A DNA stretch of 55,937 nt from NCBI GenBank assembly GCA_003612405.1, contig RAYR01000029.1, positions 1-55,937 on the forward strand, in the 5' to 3' direction. Below are positions 34,407 to 41,729 of the stretch, piece by piece. The notes beneath the pieces were generated by a model. The model had not been told where the DNA came from, did not search any database, and saw only the letters and a program-made list of their open reading frames with translations. The translations under genes were made by a program, and so were the position numbers. Position 1 is the first letter of the stretch. Each line of letters opens with the position of its first letter. This stretch comes from a bacterium 0.1xD8-71. Lineage in GTDB: Bacteria > Bacillota > Clostridia > Lachnospirales > Lachnospiraceae.

Positions 34407-35428
34407 AAAGGCAGGGATATCACATGAATGGATTGGATATTTCCAGGATATATCTGGTTACCGGAGGTGCAGGGTTTATCGGTTTTCACTTGTCAAAGAG
34501 TCTTCTTGAGAAGGGTGCTGTGGTGATCGGTTTCGACAACATGAACGATTATTATGATGTGAAGCTGAAAGAGGACAGGCTTGCCCTGTTGGAAAAGTAT
34601 GAGAGCTATACTTTTGTAAAGGGAGATCTTTCCGACAACGCGGATGTGTTTCGTGTTTTTCAGGAATATCGGCCGCAGATCGTGATGAATCTGGGTGCCC
34701 AGGCAGGGGTCAGATACAGTATTGACAATCCACGGGCTTATATGGAATCCAATATGATGGGATTTTTTCATATTCTGGAGGCATGCCGGTATTTTCCAGT
34801 GGATCATCTGGTATATGCTTCCTCCAGTTCCGTCTATGGCGGGAATGAGAAGGTGCCGTTCTCTACGGAAGACAAGGTGGATGAGCCGGTGAGTCTCTAC
34901 GCGGCGACCAAGAAATCCAATGAACTGATGGCTCACGCATACAGTAAGCTTTATCATATTCCGGTGACGGGGCTTCGGTTCTTTACGGTCTATGGCCCTT
35001 ATGGCAGACCGGATATGGCATATTTTAAATTTACAAATAAGATTCTTGCGGGGGAACCGATTCAGATTTACAATAACGGCGATATGTACAGGGATTTTAC
35101 CTATATTGACGATATTGTACAGGGGGTGGAGAATGTACTTTGTAACCCGCCGGCTGAGAATGGAAAAGGTGCCCGTTACAAGGTTTATAATATCGGCAAC
35201 AACAAACCGGTGAAGCTGATGGATTATGTGGAGACGCTGGAGCGGTGTCTGGGAAAGACGGCGGTAAAAGAGTATCTGCCCATGCAGCCGGGGGACGTAT
35301 ATCAGACCTATGCGGATGTGAGTGAACTGATGCGGGACTATGATTTTAAACCGGATACTTCCATTGAGGAGGGACTGTCCAGGTTCGTGGCCTGGTATCG
35401 GGAGTATTATGGAGGTAAGGATGAGTGA
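34403..35428 (+). CDS. UDP-glucuronate 4-epimerase
   Basis: The 341-residue short-chain dehydrogenase has NAD-binding GGAGFIGFHL, FDNMNDYYDV (typical of GlcA epimerases of the LpsL/GAE type), LGAQAGVRYSI, catalytic SSSSVYGG and Tyr166-x-x-x-Lys170. Later it has RFFTVYGPYGRPDMA and the closing PGDVYQTYAD. It converts UDP-GlcA to UDP-GalA. It overlaps ugd by 4 bp and the next GT2 by 8 bp. An ATG at 34424 is a possible start as well. The pairing with ugd makes UDP-galacturonate a likely donor for this locus; the epimerase call over a decarboxylase rests on the DNMNDYYD block. Confidence 0.9.
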   Translation: MKRQGYHMNGLDISRIYLVTGGAGFIGFHLSKSLLEKGAVVIGFDNMNDYYDVKLKEDRLALLEKYESYTFVKGDLSDNADVFRVFQEYRPQIVMNLGAQAGVRYSIDNPRAYMESNMMGFFHILEACRYFPVDHLVYASSSSVYGGNEKVPFSTEDKVDEPVSLYAATKKSNELMAHAYSKLYHIPVTGLRFFTVYGPYGRPDMAYFKFTNKILAGEPIQIYNNGDMYRDFTYIDDIVQGVENVLCNPPAENGKGARYKVYNIGNNKPVKLMDYVETLERCLGKTAVKEYLPMQPGDVYQTYADVSELMRDYDFKPDTSIEEGLSRFVAWYREYYGGKDE

Positions 35429-36410
35429 GATAGATAAGCGGCAGATACCGGTGCTGTATCTGGTGGTACCCTGTTATAACGAAGAAGAGGTGGTAGAGAA
35501 ATCCGCCGGCGTTATGGGTGATAAGATCAGACGCCTTATACAGGAAGGAAAGATTGCACCAGGCAGCAAGATTATGTTTGTCAATGATGGCAGCAAGGAT
35601 AAGACCCTGTATCTGCTGCACAGGATTGCAGAACAGGACAGGATGTTTTCCGTGGTGAGTCTGGCAGGCAATTACGGGCATCAGAGTGCCATCCTGGCAG
35701 GCATGATGACGGCGAGACAGTATGCGGATGCAGTGGTCACGATTGATGCGGATTTGCAGCAGGATATCGAGGCCCTGGATCAGTTTATTGCCCTTTATAT
35801 GGATGGCTGCGAGGTAGTCTATGGGGTGCGCAATGACAGACATTCTGACGGCATCTTTAAGAAAGCGACCGCCACGGCCTACTATAAGCTGATGCATATG
35901 CTGGGCAGTACCGTGATGACGAACCATGCAGATTACCGGCTGATGTCGAAGAAAGCCCTGAACGCCCTGGCGGAATATAAGGAGACCAATCTGTTTCTGC
36001 GGGGGTTGATTCCCACCATGGGATTTCCCTCCGATGTGGTGTATTTTGATGTGAAGGCCAGGGAGGCGGGACACTCCAAATATACCTTAAGTAAGATGAT
36101 GACGCTTGCGCTCGACGGTATCACATCCATGAGTGTCAGACCCCTACGTCTGATTGCAGGACTGGGATTTTTAGTCTGTATTTTCAGTTTTGTGATGTGT
36201 ATTATCAGTCTGGTGGACTGGGTGAACGGCAACAATGTGCCGGGCTATACCACTACTTTGATTGTGACGCTGATGCTTGGCGGTATCACTCTTCTTTCCC
36301 TGGGTATCATCGGGGAATATGTGGGCAAGATTTATATGGAGACCAAACACAGGCCGAGATATATCATAGATACCCTTGTCTGGCGTGAGGATGTGCGGGA
36401 GGACAAATAG
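35421..36410 (+). CDS. GtrB/DPM1-like polyprenyl-phosphate glycosyltransferase (GT2)
   Basis: The ~329-residue enzyme contains VVPCYNEEEVV, MFVNDGSKDKT, SLAGNYGHQSAI, and DADLQQD as the metal site. REAGHSKYTLSKM follows, then two C-terminal membrane helices ending in LGIIGEYVGKIYMETK. The family loads a sugar on polyprenyl phosphate. GGAGG 5 bp before ATG 35421 fixes the start inside the previous gene's end. Its relation to the 8931 gene is clear from shared motifs, but they differ over most of their length. Following UDP-GalA synthesis genes, its donor may be a uronate, with the next membrane protein as a possible user of the lipid-linked sugar. Confidence 0.92.
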   Translation: MSEIDKRQIPVLYLVVPCYNEEEVVEKSAGVMGDKIRRLIQEGKIAPGSKIMFVNDGSKDKTLYLLHRIAEQDRMFSVVSLAGNYGHQSAILAGMMTARQYADAVVTIDADLQQDIEALDQFIALYMDGCEVVYGVRNDRHSDGIFKKATATAYYKLMHMLGSTVMTNHADYRLMSKKALNALAEYKETNLFLRGLIPTMGFPSDVVYFDVKAREAGHSKYTLSKMMTLALDGITSMSVRPLRLIAGLGFLVCIFSFVMCIISLVDWVNGNNVPGYTTTLIVTLMLGGITLLSLGIIGEYVGKIYMETKHRPRYIIDTLVWREDVREDK

Positions 36411-36412
36411 AA

Positions 36413-38125
36413 ATGTTGACAGTGTTCTTTTCCTGGCTTATTATCGGTGCGGCCGCGTTTATATTCGGTAAGGCAATCGTGGATGGTATCTGCCGGAAAG
36501 ATATACAGCGTATGGGAAAGCCGGATATCTATATCGTGACAGGCATTGCGTTCCTGAATATCTATGCGCAGTTGTTCAGCGTGTTTTATAAAGTGGCAGG
36601 GATTGCCTGTACCATATTGGGAGCCATAGGATTACTTCTGGTAATAGTCTATGGGGCAGGATGTTTTCGTGCCGGGAAAAGGCCCGTACTTCTGCCCGGG
36701 ATAAAGATGGAAAGAAGCAAAGCGGCACTGTGCAGGGCAGTACTGCTTTTCTTAAGTTTACTGTCCATGCTTCTGTGGACTGCCCAGGATCCGGGGCAGT
36801 ATGATACGGGGCTGTATCATGCCCAGGCAATCCGTTGGATTGAAGAGTATGGTGTGGTGCCTGGACTGGGAAACCTGCATATGCGCTTTGCCTATAACAG
36901 CGCGTTCATGTGTCTACAGGCACTTTTCAGCCTGGAATGGCTGGTGGGACAGTCTCTTCATACCATGAACGGCTTTCTTTGTCTGTGTGCGCTTTTCTAC
37001 GCCTTTGGTACGGTACATGTGCCCGGAAAAGAGAAGTGGCAGACTTCAGACCTGCTCAAATGTGTGACGGTGGTCTATGTGGTGAAGAGCCGCTACAGTA
37101 TTGCTTCTCCCGGTACGGATTTATGGGCAATGCTTCTGATTCTCTATATCTGTACCAAATGGTGTGAGCTGACAGAAAGAGGAGAACAAGAGACAGCGCC
37201 TTGGTGTTATGTCTGTCTGGTGGGTTTTTATGCGCTTACGGTGAAGCTCTCGGCGGCGGCCATCGTTATTCTGGTTCTGTACCCGCTGTATCTGCTGATT
37301 CGGGAGAAAAAGTTCCTCAGTATTGCAGGGAATGGTATCCTGGCAGTTATCATTGTGATTCCCTATCTGATTCGCAATGTGATCATATCCGGTTACCTGG
37401 TCTATCCTTATGCGGGGATTGATCTGTTTTCCGTGGACTGGAAGATGAATCCGGAGGTGCTTTTGGAGGACAGTAAGTATAATCTCACCATGTGGGCCCG
37501 GGGATTTACGGATGTGGCAGGTTATGCGGAAAGGTATGAAGGCACACTGTTTGCCTGGATGCCGCACTGGTTTATGTCCCAGAGTGTGGGATATCGTATC
37601 CTGCTTATGGTGGGAGCTGCCTGCGCGGTGGCCGTGCTTATTATGATTGGAAAACAGATTGCCCGCAGGAATTATGTGTATATGGCAATCCTTGCCGCCG
37701 GCGAGGTGTGTCTGGTATTCTGGCTGATGACGGCACCCTTAATCCGTTATGGGCAGGTCTATGTGTTTATCATCATTGCCCTGGCGCTTGGCGGGTGGGA
37801 AGGAAGATATGCTTTGCTAAAGAAAGATATTCTTTCCATGGCGGGAGTGCTTGTCATGCTGGTCTCCCTGCTGTTCTTTGGCAGTAAGTTCCTGGAAGTG
37901 GGGGATATGGAACCCGGCTGGCTGTTAGAGCAGAGGCCTTACGGCGCCTGGCCGGCAGAACAGGTACAGGTGGAAAATGTGACCATCTGGGAGCCCACAG
38001 AGGGCGATCTGATTGGTTATCCGGCATTTCCGTCCACGCCCCAGGGCGGCCAGTTAGACCACTTAAAACTGCGGGGTGAAGGATTTGAGGACGGATTCCG
38101 ATATGTGGAGGAACCCCAGCGATAG
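36413..38125 (+). CDS. Large membrane protein of LIC_10190-like type, possible GT-C
   Basis: The 570-residue protein has about 12 hydrophobic segments. The first outer loop (~121-160) contains DPGQYDTGLYHAQAIRWI followed by GLGNLHMRFAYNSAF, a pattern recurring in bacterial membrane proteins linked to glycan loci (LIC_10190 type). The acidic D/YD residues sit where GT-C enzymes have their catalytic acid. The C-terminal ~60 residues are soluble. It starts 2 bp after the GtrB-like gene ends, so transfer of the polyprenyl-linked sugar is a reasonable guess. No experimental function is known to me for this family. Confidence 0.58.
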   Translation: MLTVFFSWLIIGAAAFIFGKAIVDGICRKDIQRMGKPDIYIVTGIAFLNIYAQLFSVFYKVAGIACTILGAIGLLLVIVYGAGCFRAGKRPVLLPGIKMERSKAALCRAVLLFLSLLSMLLWTAQDPGQYDTGLYHAQAIRWIEEYGVVPGLGNLHMRFAYNSAFMCLQALFSLEWLVGQSLHTMNGFLCLCALFYAFGTVHVPGKEKWQTSDLLKCVTVVYVVKSRYSIASPGTDLWAMLLILYICTKWCELTERGEQETAPWCYVCLVGFYALTVKLSAAAIVILVLYPLYLLIREKKFLSIAGNGILAVIIVIPYLIRNVIISGYLVYPYAGIDLFSVDWKMNPEVLLEDSKYNLTMWARGFTDVAGYAERYEGTLFAWMPHWFMSQSVGYRILLMVGAACAVAVLIMIGKQIARRNYVYMAILAAGEVCLVFWLMTAPLIRYGQVYVFIIIALALGGWEGRYALLKKDILSMAGVLVMLVSLLFFGSKFLEVGDMEPGWLLEQRPYGAWPAEQVQVENVTIWEPTEGDLIGYPAFPSTPQGGQLDHLKLRGEGFEDGFRYVEEPQR

Positions 38126-38156
38126 GCATCGCGGGGAAAACAGGAAAGGTTAATAT

Positions 38157-39092
38157 ATGGTGAAGACAGATATTCATGCGGATGATTATGCGTTGACGGT
38201 CAATACTTCCAGGGACATGCTGGAATGTATGCAGGCTGGCAAACTGGACAGTATCAGTATTGTACCGAATATGAGTTGTTTTGAGACCTGTATGGAAATG
38301 TTCTATGAGCAGATTCCAGGGCTGCCATTTGTGCCGCTCATGTCGGTACATCTGGACTTTGTGGAGGGGCGAAGCCTTGCGGGAAAGGGAGAGGTGCCTC
38401 TGCTCGTGAAGGGGGACAGCGGCCTGATGGGGCTGTCCTGGGGAGGGCTCTTTCAGTATTCCTATCTGCCGGGGAAACGCGGTCAGGTCAAAGCGCAGTT
38501 AAAGCGGGAGATCAAAGCCCAGATTACCAGGACAATGGCTGCCATCGACAAGTGTGTGGAGATTGCCGGAAAGAACGGGATACCCTGTAAGCAGGAGGGA
38601 CTGCGGCTGGACAGCCATCAACATGCACACATGATTCCGGTGGTATGGGAAGCAATCCTGGAGGTGGTTAAGGAGGAAGGCTGGAAGCTTTCCTATATCA
38701 GAAATTCCAAGGAAGTGCTGGGGGTATTTCTTTCGGAGACAGGACTGTTAAAGACTTACCGGCCCATTAATTTCGTGAAGAACAGACTGTTGGCGCTTTA
38801 TTCCCATAAGGTAGACCGCTACTATCGTGCCCATGGCATGGAGCAGATGTATCTCTGGGGGCTTGTGATGAGCGGTCGTATGGATCAGGACAGAATAGAG
38901 AAGCTGTATCCGAAGATGCTGCGCAAAGCGGGTCAGGACGGGAGAGTGTTGGAAATCCTGTTCCATCCCGGCATCACATTGCCAGCGGAGGTGACACCGG
39001 AGATTGCCAAAGAGGCGGTGGAAAGTTTCTACCTGTCCCCGGACAGACATGTGGAGAAAGAGGCTCTCATGCATATGCGAGGCGCTACCTGA
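38157..39092 (+). CDS. ChbG/YdjC-family sugar deacetylase-like protein
   Basis: The 311-residue protein has the YdjC/ChbG metal motif HADDYAL at residues ~7-13 and the second metal and catalytic histidines in DSHQHAHM (~156), with a late FHPG. ChbG removes acetyl from chitobiose-like sugars; relatives act on other N-acetylated glycans. No signal peptide is present, so the substrate is cytoplasmic or lipid-linked. AGGAAAGG 7 bp before ATG supports the start. Its 3' end overlaps the 3' end of the minus-strand SGNH gene by 8 bp, within a strong hairpin. It is the second deacetylase-like gene in the window. Confidence 0.85.
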   Translation: MVKTDIHADDYALTVNTSRDMLECMQAGKLDSISIVPNMSCFETCMEMFYEQIPGLPFVPLMSVHLDFVEGRSLAGKGEVPLLVKGDSGLMGLSWGGLFQYSYLPGKRGQVKAQLKREIKAQITRTMAAIDKCVEIAGKNGIPCKQEGLRLDSHQHAHMIPVVWEAILEVVKEEGWKLSYIRNSKEVLGVFLSETGLLKTYRPINFVKNRLLALYSHKVDRYYRAHGMEQMYLWGLVMSGRMDQDRIEKLYPKMLRKAGQDGRVLEILFHPGITLPAEVTPEIAKEAVESFYLSPDRHVEKEALMHMRGAT

Positions 39093-39099
39093 GCGCCTC
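39079..39099. terminator. Hairpin at overlapping convergent gene ends, possible bidirectional terminator
   Basis: GAGGCGCT (39079-39086) and AGCGCCTC (39092-39099) form a perfect 8-bp GC-rich stem with loop ACCTG. Both stop codons fall inside it: the plus-strand stop at 39090-39092 and the minus-strand stop at 39087-39085. T-runs are lacking on both sides, so termination is uncertain. Confidence 0.45.
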
Positions 39100-40062
39100 C
39101 TGCACTTCTGTCACTTCATCCTGTAAGACACCCATGAAATATTGTTTGCCCGCATCGCTTAAATGGTCGGAGTCCGAAAAGTATTCCAGCGTATACTGGA
39201 AGCGTTCATCATGGGAGTAATCATAATAACTGACACCTGTGTCAGAAGAAATCTTATGGACGGTTGCGTAGAATTCCTGTAAAAATTCATCTGACACCAG
39301 TTCATTGTAATACTGTGAGAAAGGCGTGGTGATCAGAACCGGGATAATGTTGTCATTCTGGCAGTATTCGATGATGGCATACAATTCTTCGATCCGCTCG
39401 GGCAGGAAATACTCTTCTTTGCCCACAAAGTGCCTTTCATAACGCTGCCTTGCCCGGTCGGCAAACTCTTCCACGTTGATGCCGTTGTCGTCACCCTCAG
39501 CAGCCTGGGCCGTGAGGGTAAGGTTTAAGTTGGGACACAGCTTCAGGATATCCTCTCCCGCGGAGAGAATGGGCAGCCTGGTGGTCACGATGTCTGTATA
39601 CAGGTCATAGTCCGGGATATTCCGGGGGGACAGACAGTGGTAGTATTTGATGCTTAACGCCTGGGCCTCTGTCTCGTTTACGGTCTCATTGTTGAAGGAA
39701 AAGTAAGAGACCGGGATGAACAGCACACATTCATCATCCAGATAGACGCCGTACTCTTTTAACAGGGCCAGGTCATAGGTATATGTCTGGCTGGCATTGC
39801 CGAAGTTAAAGCAGGTGTTGTTTAGTGCTTCCAGGGCCGTGTAATCAAAGTTATAAGCACCGTGGGAACTGCCGATATTGGCGAAATCAATCTCATCTTC
39901 CGGGATCTGGTTGCCCAGCATACGCAGGTTCCACAGATCCATATATTTTTCGTCATCAATTTTCTGATAGGGAATGTTTAACAGATAAATAATGCCCATG
40001 GCAGCTGACGGGATGGTAATACACTTTATTATAAATTTCAGTATATTCTTTTTGCTTTTCAT
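39085..40062 (-). CDS. DltD/SGNH-like extracellular protein, partner of MBOAT
   Basis: The 325-residue protein has an N-terminal hydrophobic anchor (~9-27) and an outward domain. NIGSSHGAYNFDY near residue 68 fits block I of DltD-like SGNH hydrolases with its serine. DSDHLSDAGKQYF near the C terminus fits the Asp-x-x-His block. ATG 40062 is chosen because GGAGG precedes it by 7 bp. The MBOAT gene ends 13 bp upstream, so the two form an acyl-transfer pair like DltB/DltD. Length is close to that of short DltD relatives. It should finish O-acylation of a surface polymer; the acyl group is not known. Confidence 0.82.
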   Translation of the reverse strand: MKSKKNILKFIIKCITIPSAAMGIIYLLNIPYQKIDDEKYMDLWNLRMLGNQIPEDEIDFANIGSSHGAYNFDYTALEALNNTCFNFGNASQTYTYDLALLKEYGVYLDDECVLFIPVSYFSFNNETVNETEAQALSIKYYHCLSPRNIPDYDLYTDIVTTRLPILSAGEDILKLCPNLNLTLTAQAAEGDDNGINVEEFADRARQRYERHFVGKEEYFLPERIEELYAIIEYCQNDNIIPVLITTPFSQYYNELVSDEFLQEFYATVHKISSDTGVSYYDYSHDERFQYTLEYFSDSDHLSDAGKQYFMGVLQDEVTEVQEALR

Positions 40063-40075
40063 AACGATTCCTCCA

Positions 40076-41521
40076 TTAGAACTGGAAATAGATAAATTCT
40101 GTGGCAATTCCCTTGTTGGAGAACAGGGCGATTGATACCAGGAGCAGGACGTAAATGGGCCAGCGCAGGAAACATTTTTGTCTGGAAATCAGTCTGATCA
40201 CATCCTGTTTCAGAGAAATTCCGTCATAGATGCCAAGCACCGCGATGGATAATAGCATACCCACAACGGAAAGGAACGGCATACCTAGGCAGACGGCGGC
40301 AGTCTGTAGGTAACTGAGCGGTCTGGAGGCATCCCAGAACAGTCTGGAGATGATCCAGAAAGCGTCCTGTATCGTATTGGCCCGGAAAAAAATCCAGGTA
40401 AAGCACAGGAGTACAAATGTGATTGGCAGCTGCCACCAGTGTTTCTTTCGCACCACTACTTCCCCTTTGCGTTTCTTAGGGTAGATAAAAGTCTCAATGA
40501 TCTGTAAAAGCCCGTGGATGCCGCCCCAGAGGATATAGGTGAGGCTGCTGCCATGCCAGAAACCGCTGACCAGGAAGGTAATCATCAAGTTCAGACAGTT
40601 GCGCCATCTTTTGACACGGTTGCCGCCCAGAGGGATATAGACATAGTCCCGGAACCAGGTAGAGAGGGAGATATGCCAGCGGCTCCAGAATTCCTTGATG
40701 GAGAAGGAATAGTAGGGACTCTTAAAGTTGGTCATCAGGTCGATGCCAAAGAGCTTTGCACAGCCGATTGCAATATCCGAATAGCCGGAGAAATCACAGT
40801 ATATTTCTATGGCGAACATGATGGTGACAATGATAAATACCAGGCCCACATAGCTGTAGGGTTGATTATAAATCTTGTCCACCACGCCGGCAAATACGTC
40901 CGCAATCACCAGTTTCTTAAAATAGCCCCAGGCCATCAGTTTCAGACCATAGGTCACGTTGTCATAGTCAAAAGGCCGCTCTTTCTTATACTGTGGCAGC
41001 AGGCTGTCGGCCCGGCCGATAGGTCCTGCCAGAAGCTGCGGGAAGAAAGACACAAAGAGAGCATAGAAGCCGAAATGTCTTTCGGCCCGGATTTTTCCTT
41101 TATATACATCGATTAAATAGCCCATGGACTGGAAAAAATAAAAGGATACGCCGGCAGGCAGAAGAATCCGCAGGGTCAGGGGCTGCATGTTCAGCCGGCC
41201 CGCATCAATCAGGGCATTTAACCTGTCGATGAGAGGGGAGGCTGTCTTAAAGACAAGCAGGATCAGAACCAGAGGAATAACACCGCATAGAAGACAAAGC
41301 TTTTTATGATGAGGGGTCTTTGTCTTTTCCAGTTGTAATGCCAGCACGTAGGTCAGCAGTGTGCTTCCAAGAAGCAGGAAGCCGTAACCAACATGCAGGT
41401 TCATATAGAAGGCATAGCTGGCCAGTAGAAGAAAAAGCCAACGCAGTCTGTGGGGTACCAGATAATATAGAATAAAAACAATCACCAGAAAGATGGCGAA
41501 AGTCATGGAATTAAACAACAT
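40076..41521 (-). CDS. MBOAT-family membrane O-acyltransferase (AlgI-like)
   Basis: The ~481-residue protein contains FWSRWHISLSTWFRDYVYIP and GFWHGSSLTYILWGG, with the presumed catalytic histidine in the latter, amid about ten membrane helices. GVSFYFFQSMGYLIDVY is a further conserved block. ATG 41521 has GGAG 6 bp upstream; upstream in-frame ATGs are not needed. The SGNH partner gene follows 13 bp downstream on the same strand. It diverges from a third MBOAT gene across a 208-bp gap with a palindrome. It is the closest in type to AlgI/PatA, which transfer acetyl groups. Confidence 0.93.
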   Translation of the reverse strand: MLFNSMTFAIFLVIVFILYYLVPHRLRWLFLLLASYAFYMNLHVGYGFLLLGSTLLTYVLALQLEKTKTPHHKKLCLLCGVIPLVLILLVFKTASPLIDRLNALIDAGRLNMQPLTLRILLPAGVSFYFFQSMGYLIDVYKGKIRAERHFGFYALFVSFFPQLLAGPIGRADSLLPQYKKERPFDYDNVTYGLKLMAWGYFKKLVIADVFAGVVDKIYNQPYSYVGLVFIIVTIMFAIEIYCDFSGYSDIAIGCAKLFGIDLMTNFKSPYYSFSIKEFWSRWHISLSTWFRDYVYIPLGGNRVKRWRNCLNLMITFLVSGFWHGSSLTYILWGGIHGLLQIIETFIYPKKRKGEVVVRKKHWWQLPITFVLLCFTWIFFRANTIQDAFWIISRLFWDASRPLSYLQTAAVCLGMPFLSVVGMLLSIAVLGIYDGISLKQDVIRLISRQKCFLRWPIYVLLLVSIALFSNKGIATEFIYFQF

Positions 41522-41574
41522 GGTAAGCTCCATTCCGGGGCGTAAAACAGTCCCAAATCTCAATGTTCAAAGCC

Positions 41575-41591
41575 AATTTACCAGGTAAATT
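41575..41591. promoter_or_regulatory. Palindrome AATTTACC-A-GGTAAATT, candidate operator
   Basis: The two 8-bp arms are exact reverse complements around one A. It lies between two divergent MBOAT genes, about 20 bp downstream of the candidate minus-strand promoter (-10 at 41617-41612), where a bound repressor would block transcription. No regulator can be assigned. Confidence 0.5.
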
Positions 41592-41611
41592 AACTTTTGA
41601 TATACGGATAT

Positions 41612-41640
41612 ATTCTACTTTATTTGGAAGTATTATGCAA
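41612..41640 (-). promoter_or_regulatory. Candidate promoter of the minus-strand MBOAT/SGNH pair
   Basis: Read on the minus strand, TTGCAT (41640-41635) and TAGAAT (41617-41612) are 17 bp apart. The transcript would start near 41605 and run through the palindrome at 41575-41591 before the MBOAT start at 41521. The -35 is weak. Confidence 0.45.
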
Positions 41641-41714
41641 ATGAAGATTTGATAAAGGCGGTAGATAAAAAGGTTTCTTTCGGGATATATTTATGATAAA
41701 ATTTTATTATTCTA

Positions 41715-41720
41715 TATAAT
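41715..41720 (+). promoter_or_regulatory. Possible -10 box just before the third MBOAT gene
   Basis: A perfect TATAAT sits only 9 bp before ATG 41730. The -35 region (TTATGA at 41691-41696, 18 bp away) is poor. If used, the mRNA would be nearly leaderless, or translation would start at the in-frame ATG 41742. It may be chance in an AT-rich gap. Confidence 0.3.
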
Positions 41721-41729
41721 TTCGAGAGA

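Noticed and set aside
35346..36074. A 242-residue minus-strand open frame opposite the GtrB-like gene
   Set aside because: It is a shadow of a coding frame that carries all GT2 motifs on the other strand.
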